Positions 18,219 through 26,971 are shown, numbered from the stretch's first letter. The stretch is 64,000 nt of DNA from Arthrobacter sp. JZ12 (GCF_035189165.1 NZ_CP045246.1:806001-870000), one strand, 5' to 3'. Translations and numbers: made by a program. Notes: generated by a model from the letters alone, not told the origin.

Positions 18219-20504
18219 ATGCATACCTGCATCAATCGGGGAATCAAGGTATTCCTCTTGGCCGGGGGCATCCTTGTTCTCGGCGCCGGAGCAGCCTCGG
18301 CTGACGAGTCCGGCATCGAAATTCTGGGCGGTGTCGCTGCGCCCGTGAATGTCAGCGGCAACTCAGTATCGGTACTTGGAGACACTGCGACCGACAGCTC
18401 CGCGCCTTCTGCGGATGCTACCGCCAGCACTGATGGGCAAGTTGCCATCCCGGATAACAGTGCAGGCTCCCTCGTTGGGAACGTAACGGCCGCAGTAGAG
18501 GCCGCGGTGCCAGTGAACGTCGATGGCAATGCGATCTCGGTGATTGGTGGTTCGACCACGAGCGGCACTGTTGCTGGTACGGCGGAGGTCTCCCTGGACG
18601 CGGGCGCACCGGTCACTGGGACGAACAGCGACCTAGCAAGTGTTGTCGGTGATGTCACCGGGGACGTGGATGCCGCTGCGCCGGTGAATGTTGGTGGGAA
18701 CGCGATCTCGGTGATCGGTGATTCCTCGACCAGTGGTTCCGATTCCGGTGCTACCGGTGGTACTTCGGGTGATGCCGGTACCGGTTCCGAAGGGGCTGCC
18801 GACGGTGGTCTCATCGGGAACGTTGTTGGTGATGTGGATGCCGCTGCGCCGGTGAATGTTGGTGGGAACGCGATCTCGGTGATCGGTGATTCCTCGACCA
18901 GTGGTTCCGATTCCGGTGCTACCGGTGGCACCTCCGGTGATGCCGGTACCGGTTCCGAAGGGGCTGCCGACGGTGGTCTCATCGGGAACGTTGTTGGTGA
19001 TGTGGATGCCGCTGCGCCGGTGAATGTTGGTGGGAACGCGATCTCGGTGATTGGTGATTCCTCGACCAGTGGTTCCGATTCCGGTGCTACCGGTGGTACT
19101 TCGGGTGATGCCGGTACCGGTTCCGAAGGGGCTGCCGACGGTGGTCTCATCGGGAACGTTGTTGGTGATGTGGATGCTGCTGCGCCGGTGAATGTTGGTG
19201 GGAACGCGATCTCGGTGATCGGTGATTCCTCGACCAGTGGTTCCGATTCCGGTGCTACCGGTGGTACTTCGGGTGATGCCGGTACCGGTTCCGAAGGGGC
19301 TGCCGACGGTGGTCTCATCGGGAACGTTGTTGGTGATGTGGATGCCGCTGCGCCGGTGAATGTTGGTGGGAACGCGATCTCGGTGATCGGTGATTCCTCG
19401 ACCAGTGGTTCCGATTCCGGTGCGACCGGTGGTACTTCGGGTGATGCCGGTACCGGTTCCGAAGGGGCTGCCGATGGTGGTCTCATCGGGAACGTTGTTG
19501 GTGATGTGGATGCCGCTGCGCCGGTGAATGTTGGTGGGAACGCGATCTCGGTGATTGGTGATTCCTCGACCAGTGGTTCCGATTCCGGTGCTACCGGTGG
19601 TACTTCGGGTGATGCCGGTACCGGTTCCGAAGGGGCTGCCGATGGTGGTCTCATCGGGAACGTTGTTGGTGATGTGGATGCCGCTGCACCGGTGAATGTT
19701 GGTGGGAACGCGATTTCGGTGATTGGTGATTCCTCGACCAGTGGTTCCGATTCCGGTGCTACCGGTGGTACTTCGGGTGATGCCGGTACCGGTTCCGAAG
19801 GGGCTGCCGATGGTGGTCTCATCGGGAACGTTGTTGGTGATGTGGATGCCGCTGCACCGGTGAATGTTGGTGGGAACGCGATTTCGGTGATCGGTGATTC
19901 CTCGACCAGTGGTTCCGATTCCGGTGCTGTCGGTGAGACCCCTGGCGAAACTCCTAACGCACCCGATGCACCGGCAGAGCCCGGTGATCCCTTGACCCCG
20001 GGTACCCCTGGCGATGAAACGCCTGAAGGCCCTGACGCCGGTGCTGATGGCCCGGACGCTGGTGCTGATGGCCCGGGTGCTGGTGCTGATGGCCCGGACG
20101 CTGGTGCTGATGGCCCGGACGCTGGTGCTGATGGCCCGGACGCTGGTGCTGAAGGCCCTGACGCCGGTGCTGAAGGCCCTAACGCAGGCGCTGAAGCTGA
20201 TTCGGGTGCTGGAGCCAACGGAGCTGATGCTTCGGGGAACGTCAACGGAGCCGCAACAGGCAACGCAGACGCCGTGATCACAGTTGCAAGCAGGGGAGCA
20301 GTAACAGGAGCAGCCGCACCCAGTGGTGCTTCTGATCGAGACTTAGCTAGTGGTGCAGCCGAAGCTGGAATGCTTGCTTCCACTGGGTCGGACTCGCTCC
20401 TTCCGCTCCTCGTACTGGCCACCGCGCTCCTCCTGGCCGGAGGACTTGCGCTGACGCTCCCGCGAACACGCCGTGCACGTGTTCACGCTCGGGAAGGGAA
20501 GTGA
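18219..20504 (+). CDS. Long chaplin-like repeat surface protein with LASTG sorting signal
   Basis: 761 aa with RBS AGGAG. The order is: signal peptide (to about residue 29, ASA|DES); two divergent chaplin-like motifs (APVNVSGNSVSVLGD, VPVNVDGNAISVIGG); seven complete and one partial 56-residue repeats, each with APVNVGGNAISVIGD plus an acidic Gly/Ser spacer; a tract of eight GPDAGAD-type heptads; an Ala/Gly linker. It ends with LASTG (719-723), a hydrophobic helix and an Arg-rich tail. Chaplins are Streptomyces hydrophobic amyloid coat proteins with a PVNVCGN..VIG core; here every motif has Gly, Ser or Asp in place of Cys. LAXTG is the motif used by class E sortases, so wall anchoring is expected. 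Relationship to chaplins is by motif only; function unproven. Confidence 0.8.
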   Translation: MHTCINRGIKVFLLAGGILVLGAGAASADESGIEILGGVAAPVNVSGNSVSVLGDTATDSSAPSADATASTDGQVAIPDNSAGSLVGNVTAAVEAAVPVNVDGNAISVIGGSTTSGTVAGTAEVSLDAGAPVTGTNSDLASVVGDVTGDVDAAAPVNVGGNAISVIGDSSTSGSDSGATGGTSGDAGTGSEGAADGGLIGNVVGDVDAAAPVNVGGNAISVIGDSSTSGSDSGATGGTSGDAGTGSEGAADGGLIGNVVGDVDAAAPVNVGGNAISVIGDSSTSGSDSGATGGTSGDAGTGSEGAADGGLIGNVVGDVDAAAPVNVGGNAISVIGDSSTSGSDSGATGGTSGDAGTGSEGAADGGLIGNVVGDVDAAAPVNVGGNAISVIGDSSTSGSDSGATGGTSGDAGTGSEGAADGGLIGNVVGDVDAAAPVNVGGNAISVIGDSSTSGSDSGATGGTSGDAGTGSEGAADGGLIGNVVGDVDAAAPVNVGGNAISVIGDSSTSGSDSGATGGTSGDAGTGSEGAADGGLIGNVVGDVDAAAPVNVGGNAISVIGDSSTSGSDSGAVGETPGETPNAPDAPAEPGDPLTPGTPGDETPEGPDAGADGPDAGADGPGAGADGPDAGADGPDAGADGPDAGAEGPDAGAEGPNAGAEADSGAGANGADASGNVNGAATGNADAVITVASRGAVTGAAAPSGASDRDLASGAAEAGMLASTGSDSLLPLLVLATALLLAGGLALTLPRTRRARVHAREGK
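18660..19928 (+). repeat. 168-bp tandem repeats (seven complete units plus a partial eighth)
   Basis: Units start at 18660, 18828, 18996, 19164, 19332, 19500, 19668 and 19836, exactly 168 bp apart, and encode 56 residues in phase. They differ by only a few synonymous changes: GAC to GAT before GGTGGT from unit 5 on, GCG to GCA and ATC to ATT only in units 7-8. This suggests recent expansion. The eighth unit diverges after about 93 bp. Confidence 0.95.
20028..20195 (+). repeat. 21-bp tandem repeats encoding eight GPDAGAD/E heptads
   Basis: Eight in-frame 21-bp units follow one another; one has Gly for Asp (GPGAGAD) and the last has Asn (GPNAGAE). The encoded tract is acidic and flexible and lies between the chaplin-like repeats and the wall-sorting signal, a usual place for a wall-spanning stalk. 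Confidence 0.9.
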
Positions 20505-20588
20505 GCAGGGCCCCTCGAAGTAGGTGCCTCACGTAACAATCTCCGGTCGCATGCAGCGGGATGATGTGCTCGTGCTACTCGTTGAAGC

Positions 20589-21575
20589 ATGAACTCGCAC
20601 CAGCCCGCTGCATCGGCCGAAGAACGCAACGCCCGGATCGCTGTCACGCTTTTTCCCCTGTTAGTCCTGGGCGGTGGCGCGCTTGCCCTGTTCATGCCAA
20701 ATGCCTTCACTGGGCTCGCTCCGGCAATCAATCCGCTTCTGGGGGTGATTATGTTCGGCATGGGGTTGACGCTCACGCTGCCGGATTTCGCCGTTATCGC
20801 GAGGCGTCCGATTCCTGTAGTGATCGGCGTCGTAGCTTAGTACGTGGTGATGCCGATGCTGGGTCTGCTCGTAGCTTTGGCGCTGGGACTGCCGGCCGCC
20901 CTCGCGGCAGGCGTCATCCTGGTGGGCTGTTGCCCGGGTGGCACGGCGTCCAACGTTGTTTCCTACCTGGCCAAGGGTGATGTGGCGCTCTCGGTGGCCA
21001 TGACCACAGTGTCAACGTTGCTCGCACCGATCTTCACGCCGTTGCTGACACTCTGGCTCGCCGGGCAGTACCTACCGGTCGACGCCGGTTCGATGGCATG
21101 GTCGATCGTCCAGATTGTGCTGATCCCGGTCGCGCTGGGTCTTGCCGTGCGGCTTCTGCTGCCGCGATTGGTCGAGTTGGCTCTGCCGGTGCTGCCCTGG
21201 ATCTCGGTGGCTGCCATCACCCTCGTGGTCATGGCCGTAGTGGGACAGAGCGCGGAAGCGATCTTCTCCGCCGGCCTTCTGGTTCTGCTGGCCGTGGTGC
21301 TGCACAATGGCCTCGGCTACGGGCTCGGCTACGCCGCGGCGCGGCTCTTCAAGCTCCCAATCCGCGCACGGCGCACCACCGCCGTCGAGGTTGGAATGCA
21401 GAATTCCGGACTGGCGGCAGGACTTGCCCGAACCCACCTCACGCCTGAGTCAGCGCTGCCGGCAGCTATCTTCTCGGTCTGGCACAACGTCTCCGGGGCA
21501 CTTCTGGCAGCATATTGGCGTCGTCGGGGCCTGCAGGATGAGCTCGGAACGCCTGAAAAGGCGATCGTCTCCTAA
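20589..21575 (+). pseudogene. Bile acid:sodium symporter family (BASS) gene interrupted by an in-frame amber codon
   Basis: One reading frame covers the whole gene except for TAG at 20838-20840. The first 83 codons end IPVVIGVVA, and the frame resumes YVVMPMLGLLVALALGLP with no shift. BASS proteins have Gln at this site (VAQYVVMPL pattern), so a single C-to-T change from CAG to TAG explains the break. The rest looks intact: GCCPGGTASNVVSYLAKGDVALS (the sodium-binding region), about nine membrane segments, and VGMQNSGLAAGLA. A GTG at 20844 might restart translation but would lack the first two or three helices. Intact relatives import organic anions with sodium. It could be functional only with amber suppression or if the base is a sequencing error. 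Confidence 0.85.
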
Positions 21576-21586
21576 GCGTCTCCTCG

Positions 21587-22675
21587 TCAGACGCCTGCGC
21601 CGTGGTTGTCGTTCGCGTAGCGCAGGCCAAGCTGTGCGCGTACGCCGTCGAACATGCGCATGGTGTCGAGGGTGTGCTGCAGGGGCATGGTGGGGCTCTC
21701 CAGGAGCCCCGCCTGGATGCAGCGCGTCACCTCGCGCAGCTCGTAGGAGTACCCGTTGCCCGCCTGCTCGAACTGCTCAACCCGTGGCTCCTCGCCGTGC
21801 GGGTGCACGTAGAGCTCGAGGGGATTGTGTAGCGGCGCGGAAGTCCTGAGCCAGCCCTCGGTGCCGGCCACGGTTGCCTGGCACGGCCCGGACGCCACCA
21901 ACGACGACGACAGTTGCGCCTGCGCGCCGCTTGCGTAGGTGAGGGTCAACGAGTTCTGTGAGTCGACGCCGTCGACGTTCAGGAAGCCTTCGGCAGCCAC
22001 CGATGTGGGGAATCCCAGTGACCCGAGCGCCCAGGTGGCGGGGTAGACCGTGAGGTCGAGGAGCGCTCCGCCTCCCGCCATGGGGTCCCAGAGGCGGGCA
22101 GCGGGGTCGTAGGCGGCGGGGAAGCCGAGGTCGGCCTGCACCCACCGGATATCGCCCAGTTCACCAGAGTGAATGATGTCCCACGCACGATTCACGCTGG
22201 GCAGGAAGCGCGTCCAGACCGCTTCCATCAGGAACACGCCCTTCTCGCGGGCCAGGTTAATCAGTTCCTCAGCCTCGCGGGCGTTGACCGTGAACGCCTT
22301 CTCGCACAGCACATGCTTTCCGGCCGAGAGCAGGGCCTTGCACGCCTCGTAATGCTGGCCGTGGGGAGTGGCCACGTACACCACATCCACCTCGGGGTCC
22401 TGTGCCAGCAGTTCGAAGCCGCGGGAGGAGCCGTCGTCGTAATGGGCGGTCGCAAACCCGAAGGTCTTCGCGAAGGCGCGCGCACGCTCCTCGGTGCGGG
22501 AGCTCACCGCCTGCAGCACCGCGTCGTCGAGCCGCGCGAGATCCTCCGTCACCTTGCCCGCAATCCTGCCCGTTGCGACGACACCCCACCGCAACGGCTT
22601 CCCGGTTCCGGAGAAGGGGGAGGGGGCGCCGGGCTCAGCGCAAGGAGGCAGCGGGAATCGGAGGCTCGAAGTCAT
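21587..22675 (-). CDS. Gfo/Idh/MocA-family NAD(P)-dependent oxidoreductase
   Basis: 362 aa from the ATG at 22675 (TAGGA upstream); a longer frame to 22912 overlaps the carbonic anhydrase gene and is rejected. The Rossmann domain starts WGVVATGRIAGKVTEDL (about residues 28-45), then VYVATPHGQHYEACKALLSAGKHVLCEKAFTVN. The usual family EKP motif reads EKA here. The C-terminal alpha/beta domain contains GGGALLDLTVYPATWALG. Such enzymes oxidise or reduce sugars, inositols or trans-dihydrodiols; no substrate can be assigned. It is downstream of the gamma carbonic anhydrase gene on the same strand (43 bp). Confidence 0.87.
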   Translation of the reverse strand: MTSSLRFPLPPCAEPGAPSPFSGTGKPLRWGVVATGRIAGKVTEDLARLDDAVLQAVSSRTEERARAFAKTFGFATAHYDDGSSRGFELLAQDPEVDVVYVATPHGQHYEACKALLSAGKHVLCEKAFTVNAREAEELINLAREKGVFLMEAVWTRFLPSVNRAWDIIHSGELGDIRWVQADLGFPAAYDPAARLWDPMAGGGALLDLTVYPATWALGSLGFPTSVAAEGFLNVDGVDSQNSLTLTYASGAQAQLSSSLVASGPCQATVAGTEGWLRTSAPLHNPLELYVHPHGEEPRVEQFEQAGNGYSYELREVTRCIQAGLLESPTMPLQHTLDTMRMFDGVRAQLGLRYANDNHGAGV

Positions 22676-22718
22676 TCCTACATACTTTCCGAAGGAAGCC
22701 GGCGAGTCCACCAATCGT

Positions 22719-23231
22719 TCAAATAGCGCTATGCCTTGCGGCCAGTTCCCGGTAGCGGGCAGCGTTGTCGCGCACGCCCTGCCGCTCGTCTTCCGTGAGC
22801 TCGCGGCGCACCTTGGCCGGAACGCCCGCAACCAGGGAACCGGGCGGAACCTGCATCCCCTCAAGCACGACGGCGCCCGCCGCGACGAGCGATCCCTCAC
22901 CGATGGAGGCACCGTTGAGGACGGTGGCGCCCATTCCGATCAGGCAGTCGTCGGCGACCGTGCAGCCGTGCACGACGGCGCCGTGGCCTACGCTGACCCG
23001 ATCACCGATGACGGCGGGGTACCCCGGATCGGCGTGCACTACGACATTGTCCTGGAGATTGGTGCCTTCACCCACGGAGATGGACGAGGTGTCGGCCCGG
23101 ACGGTCACGCCGTAGAACGCGCTTGACTGCTCGCCGAAGGTGGCATTGCCGATGATCGACGCCGTCGGCGCCACAAAGACGGAATCGGGCAGAACTGGCG
23201 TGTGCCCGCCGAAGTCGATGATGTGTCCCAT
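22719..23231 (-). CDS. Gamma-class carbonic anhydrase family protein
   Basis: 170 aa from the ATG at 23231. The left-handed beta-helix hexapeptide pattern runs through the sequence (PTASIIGNATFG, AVIGDRVSVGHGAVVHG, CLIGMGATVLNGASIG). The three metal-binding histidines of the gamma class are present: H66 (NVVVHADPG), H83 and H88 (VGHGAVVHGC). YrdA/CaiE-type proteins of this family are often of uncertain activity, so carbonic anhydrase function is likely but unproven. Cytoplasmic. It lies in a minus-strand run with DUF1737 and purU upstream. Confidence 0.88.
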   Translation of the reverse strand: MGHIIDFGGHTPVLPDSVFVAPTASIIGNATFGEQSSAFYGVTVRADTSSISVGEGTNLQDNVVVHADPGYPAVIGDRVSVGHGAVVHGCTVADDCLIGMGATVLNGASIGEGSLVAAGAVVLEGMQVPPGSLVAGVPAKVRRELTEDERQGVRDNAARYRELAARHSAI

Positions 23232-23294
23232 GGGCTTCAGCGTACCGGCGCCGCGATCCGGCAAGCCGGGCCACGGTCGCTCCGGAGTGAAGGG

Positions 23295-23468
23295 TCAGTC
23301 CTCCAGCACAACCGCCTGGGCAACGATGACGCGGTCGCCGTTGTAAGTCACTGACGGGGACCCGTGCAATCGATATCCGCTTTCCAGCGCCTCACTGACG
23401 CGCGCGCAGAAAGCCTTGTCATCAGGTCCGGTGAGGACGCGGTATCGCAGGGGAGCTTCGTCAGCCAT
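23295..23468 (-). CDS. DUF1737 small protein
   Basis: 57 aa with an ATG start. The sequence contains LRYRVLTGPDDKAFCARVSE, LESGYRLHGSPSVTYNGDR and VIVAQAVVL, the whole-length pattern of DUF1737 (about 55 residues, YRVLTGPDD..GW-LHG-P). The family has no known function; it is a single small domain found in many bacteria. It sits between the carbonic anhydrase and purU genes on the same strand, 63-90 bp from each. Confidence 0.82.
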   Translation of the reverse strand: MADEAPLRYRVLTGPDDKAFCARVSEALESGYRLHGSPSVTYNGDRVIVAQAVVLED

Positions 23469-23557
23469 GAGTACTCCAATTCATCCGGCGCATCGGATTG
23501 GTATTAATAGGGGTCAGTTGAAGCCAAATCAGTTGACGCCAAACAGTCGAAGACAAG

Positions 23558-24439
23558 TCAGTTGAAGACAACGGTCCGGGTTCCGTCAAGCAGCACCCGA
23601 TGCTCGGCGTGCCACTTGACCGCCTGTGCCAGGGTGCGACTCTCGACGTCGGCGCCCATGGCCACCAGTTGCGGCGCAGTCCGGGCGTGGTCCACGCGGA
23701 GCACTTCCTGCTCGATGATCGGACCCTCGTCCAGGGCCGGCGTCACGTAGTGGGCGGTGGCTCCGATCAGCTTCACTCCGCGGGCGTGGGCCTGGTGATA
23801 GGGGCGGGCCCCCTTGAATGACGGCAGGAACGAGTGGTGGATGTTGATCGCCCGACCGATCAGCTGCGAGCACAGATTGTCGCTGAGAACCTGCATGTAC
23901 CGGGCCAGCACCACGAGCTCAATGCTGTGCTCTTCGACCAGCTTCAGGAGCTGCTCCTCAGCAGCTGCCTTGCTGTCCGCGGTCACCGGGATGTGATGGA
24001 ACGGCACTCCGTAGAACGCGGCGAGGTCCGCCAGGTCGGTGTGGTTGGACACGATAACCGGCACCTCGATCGGCAGCATCCCGGCCCGCTGCTGGAACAG
24101 GAGATCATTGAGGCAGTGCGCCGACTTGGACGCCATGATCAGCGTGCGGGCGGGCGTCCCCTCGGTATGGAGGTTCCAGGTCATGCCGAAGGCCTCCGCG
24201 ACGGGTACCAGATGCGCGATCACGGCCGCCCTCGACGACTCGGTGGTGATTGCTACGCGCATGAAGAACGTCCCGGTGTCCGGGCTCCCGTACTGCTGCG
24301 ATTCAGTGATGTTGCACGCCGCTGCAACCAGCGCACCGGAGACAGCGTGAACAATTCCGGGCCGGTCCGCACAGGAGAGGGTCAAAATGAACGACGACGT
24401 CGCATTGCCGGTTTCACCGGCCGGTACACCTTGAGTCAC
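23558..24439 (-). CDS. purU: Formyltetrahydrofolate deformylase
   Basis: 293 aa from the GTG at 24439; the frame extends upstream to 24559 but those residues are not family-like and run into the glyA leader. PurU hydrolyses 10-formyl-THF to THF and formate, balancing the one-carbon pool. An N-terminal ACT domain (LTLSCADRPGIVHAVSGALV, about residues 17-90) would bind glycine/methionine in E. coli PurU. The C-terminal formyl-transferase-like domain includes ARYMQVLSDNLCSQL, INIHHSFLPSFKGARPYHQA and a catalytic Asp in PALDEGPIIEQ. It is divergent from glyA-folD, with the ZTP riboswitch region between. Confidence 0.94.
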   Translation of the reverse strand: MTQGVPAGETGNATSSFILTLSCADRPGIVHAVSGALVAAACNITESQQYGSPDTGTFFMRVAITTESSRAAVIAHLVPVAEAFGMTWNLHTEGTPARTLIMASKSAHCLNDLLFQQRAGMLPIEVPVIVSNHTDLADLAAFYGVPFHHIPVTADSKAAAEEQLLKLVEEHSIELVVLARYMQVLSDNLCSQLIGRAINIHHSFLPSFKGARPYHQAHARGVKLIGATAHYVTPALDEGPIIEQEVLRVDHARTAPQLVAMGADVESRTLAQAVKWHAEHRVLLDGTRTVVFN

Positions 24440-24544
24440 GCATCCAAGGGTACCGGCCCGGGAGAGGCCGACCGCGCTGCCGGGTGGGAGGCCGGCGTCA
24501 CCATCCGACACAGAGGCCCGGTGCCGGGCAGGGCTGCGGCTACA

Positions 24545-24667
24545 CTGGGACGGTCGCAACTGGCGTTAGGTGGGCAACCACCAGGAAGCGGCATGCGCCG
24601 TCGGGTTCTGTATGAACCATTACGACGGCGGCGCGCAGCGCCGACCACGGATCGCACGCCTGGGCCC
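24545..24667 (+). ncRNA. ZTP (pfl) riboswitch upstream of glyA
   Basis: The conserved elements of the pfl/ZTP aptamer are in order: GTCGC (P1 5' side) then AACTGGCG (24558-24565); the P2 hairpin GGTGG-GCAA-CCACC; AGGAAGCGGC closing P1 with one G-U pair; a long GC stem (GCGCCGTCG/CGACGGCGGCGC) in the variable linker; and the 3' block ACGCCTGGGC (24656-24665). This RNA class binds ZMP/ZTP and turns on folate one-carbon genes when 10-formyl-THF is low. The following TCAAGTTTTTCCC could be part of the expression platform. It ends about 105 bp before the glyA start. Confidence 0.85.
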
Positions 24668-24770
24668 TGGGTCAAGTTTTTCCCTGCCATGCCCGGCTTC
24701 CGAACTTCGGAAGCGTCAGGGTCAGCAGGTAGCCTGACTGTAGAAAGCCCCCTCATAACAGGAGCCTCCC

Positions 24771-26066
24771 GTGACCTCACCCTCCTCCTCCGTGGCCCAG
24801 TCCGTCACCAACTCACCGCTGTCCGAGGTTGACCCGGAAATCGCCGCGGTCCTCGAGAACGAACTGTCCCGTCAGCGCGACACCCTCGAGATGATCGCCT
24901 CGGAAAACTTTGCCCCCCGCGCGGTCCTGGAAGCACAGGGATCCGTGCTCACCAACAAGTACGCAGAGGGTTATCCCGGTCGCCGCTACTACGGCGGTTG
25001 CGAGCACGTTGACGTTGCGGAGAGCCTGGCCATCGAGCGGGTCAAGGCCCTGTTCGACGCCGAGTACGCCAACGTCCAGCCCCACTCCGGCGCGCAGGCC
25101 AACGCCGCAGCGCTCGCCGCAATGATCAAGCCCGGGGACAAGATCATGGGTCTCTCGCTGGCGCACGGCGGTCACCTCACGCACGGCATGAAGCTGAACT
25201 TCTCGGGCAAGCTCTACGAGGTCGTGGCATACGGTGTTGAAGCGGACACCCACCGCCTGGACATGGAGCGCGTCCGGGAGCAGGCGCTGGCCGAGAAGCC
25301 GCAGGTGATAATCGCCGGTTGGTCCGCGTACCCCCGCCACCTCGATTTCGCGGCATTCCGCTCCATCGCCGATGAGGTCGGCGCCCTCCTCTGGACGGAC
25401 ATGGCGCACTTCGCCGGCCTCGTCGCCGCAGGGCTGCACCCCAGCCCGGTGCCGCACTCCGACGTCGTCACCTCCACGGTTCACAAGACCCTGTCCGGTC
25501 CGCGCTCCGGCGTGATCCTCGCCAAGGAGGAGTGGGCCAAGAAGCTGAACTCGAGCGTGTTCCCGGGGCAGCAGGGCGGCCCCCTCATGCACGTCATCGC
25601 CGCCAAGGCCACGGCCTTCAAGATCGCCGGCTCCGCGGAGTTCAAGGAGCGCCAGGAGCGCGTCCTGGAGGGTGCCCGCATTATCGCCGAGCGGCTCATG
25701 GGCAACGACGTCACCGAGCACGGGGTATCGGTTCTCACCGGCGGTACGGACGTCCACCTGGTCCTCGTCGACCTGCGCAACTCGCAGCTGGACGGTCAGC
25801 AGGCAGAGGACCTTCTGCACTCCGTGGGTATCACCGTCAACCGCAACGCTGTGCCGAACGACCCCCGCCCGCCGATGGTCACCTCCGGCCTGCGCATTGG
25901 TACCCCGGCTCTTGCCACCCGCGGCTTCGGTGCCACCGAGTTCACCGAGGTTGGGGAAATCATCGCGGCGGTGCTCAAGCCGGGCGCAGACATCGAGGTG
26001 CTGCGCGGGCGCGTGTCCCGCCTCGCCGCCGACTTCCCCCTCTACCCCGGCCACGAGGAATGGTAG
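24771..26066 (+). CDS. glyA: Serine hydroxymethyltransferase
   Basis: 431 aa, full length. PLP-dependent conversion of serine and THF to glycine and 5,10-methylene-THF; the main source of one-carbon units. Landmarks are [11 protein letters not shown] (residues 39-49), [15 protein letters not shown], and the PLP lysine K239 in [14 protein letters not shown]. The GTG start follows GGAGCCTCCC. It is the first gene after the ZTP riboswitch and is followed at 14 bp by folD, so the riboswitch should control both. Confidence 0.98.
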   Translation: MTSPSSSVAQSVTNSPLSEVDPEIAAVLENELSRQRDTLEMIASENFAPRAVLEAQGSVLTNKYAEGYPGRRYYGGCEHVDVAESLAIERVKALFDAEYANVQPHSGAQANAAALAAMIKPGDKIMGLSLAHGGHLTHGMKLNFSGKLYEVVAYGVEADTHRLDMERVREQALAEKPQVIIAGWSAYPRHLDFAAFRSIADEVGALLWTDMAHFAGLVAAGLHPSPVPHSDVVTSTVHKTLSGPRSGVILAKEEWAKKLNSSVFPGQQGGPLMHVIAAKATAFKIAGSAEFKERQERVLEGARIIAERLMGNDVTEHGVSVLTGGTDVHLVLVDLRNSQLDGQQAEDLLHSVGITVNRNAVPNDPRPPMVTSGLRIGTPALATRGFGATEFTEVGEIIAAVLKPGADIEVLRGRVSRLAADFPLYPGHEEW

Positions 26067-26080
26067 GGGCTACGCGGCCG

Positions 26081-26971
26081 ATGAGCGCACAGATACTTGA
26101 TGGCAAGGCAACAGCCGCAGCGATCCGCGGCGAGCTGGCGGAGCGCGTGAATGCGCTCAAGGCCCGGGGCGTGACTCCGGGTCTGGGCACGGTGCTGGTC
26201 GGGGATGATCCGGGCAGCCGCTCCTACGTGGCGGGCAAGCACCGCGATTGCGAGCAGGTGGGCATCAACTCGATCCGCCGGGACCTTCCCGGCGACATCA
26301 CGCAGGAAGACCTCGAGAAGGTCATCGATGAACTGAACGACGACGAAGCCACCACGGGCTACATCGTTCAGCTGCCGCTGCCGGCACACATCGACGCGAA
26401 CGCCATCCTCGAGCGCATGGCGCCAGGCAAGGATGCGGACGGACTGCACCCGACCAACCTCGGGAAGCTGGTTCTCAACGTCAACGGCCGGATGTATTCG
26501 CCGCTGCCGTGCACCCCGAACGGAATCGTCGAGCTGCTGCTGCGCCACGGCATCCACCTCAAGGGCAAGAACGTCCTTGTGGTCGGCCGCGGTGTCACTG
26601 TCGGGCGGCCGCTGGGTCTCCTGCTGACGCGTCGCGCCATCAGCGCAACCGTCACCCTCGCACATACCGGAACCGTGGATCTGCCCCGGCACCTGAGTGA
26701 GGCCGACGTCGTCGTTGCTGCTGCAGGAATGCCCAACATGATCACCGCCGAGCACCTGAAGCCGGGTGCCATCGTGCTGGACGTCGGCGTCACCCGCGTT
26801 ATCGATCCGGACACCGGCAAGGCAACGCTGACCGGAGATGTGGCGGACGACGTGGCCGACGTTGCCGACTGGCTCTCGCCGAACCCCGGCGGAGTAGGTC
26901 CGATGACCCGCGCAATGCTGCTGGCCAACGTGGTTGAGGCAGCAGAGCGCCAGGCGGACACCAGCGCCTGA
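26081..26971 (+). CDS. folD: Bifunctional methylene-THF dehydrogenase / methenyl-THF cyclohydrolase
   Basis: 296 aa from the ATG at 26081. It converts 5,10-methylene-THF (the GlyA product) to 10-formyl-THF, the cofactor used by PurN and PurH. Signatures are [16 protein letters not shown] with catalytic K53, [14 protein letters not shown], and the NADP-binding [14 protein letters not shown]; the C-terminal [13 protein letters not shown] is complete. It is 14 bp behind glyA in the riboswitch-controlled operon, and a terminator follows. Confidence 0.97.
   Translation: MSAQILDGKATAAAIRGELAERVNALKARGVTPGLGTVLVGDDPGSRSYVAGKHRDCEQVGINSIRRDLPGDITQEDLEKVIDELNDDEATTGYIVQLPLPAHIDANAILERMAPGKDADGLHPTNLGKLVLNVNGRMYSPLPCTPNGIVELLLRHGIHLKGKNVLVVGRGVTVGRPLGLLLTRRAISATVTLAHTGTVDLPRHLSEADVVVAAAGMPNMITAEHLKPGAIVLDVGVTRVIDPDTGKATLTGDVADDVADVADWLSPNPGGVGPMTRAMLLANVVEAAERQADTSA

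Noticed and set aside
18660-19928. CRISPR-like array
   Set aside because: The 168-bp units are contiguous coding repeats in frame with a secreted protein, without variable spacers or cas genes.
18215-20422. 735-codon open frame on the minus strand rich in Pro/Ser/Ala
   Set aside because: It is the antisense of the chaplin-like repeats; repetition keeps the frame open. No ribosome-binding site or signal peptide, and the plus strand has a clear signal peptide, motifs and sorting signal.
20844-21575. Independent shorter symporter gene starting at GTG 20844
   Set aside because: It would lack the first helices of the BASS fold, has no ribosome-binding site, and continues the same frame as the upstream fragment; an interrupted gene is the better reading.
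24813-26054. 413-codon minus-strand open frame
   Set aside because: Antisense of glyA, which is complete and unmistakable.
25532-26080. Upstream extension of the folD frame into glyA
   Set aside because: The extension is Arg/Pro/Gly-rich and unlike FolD; the ATG at 26081 gives the normal N-terminus.
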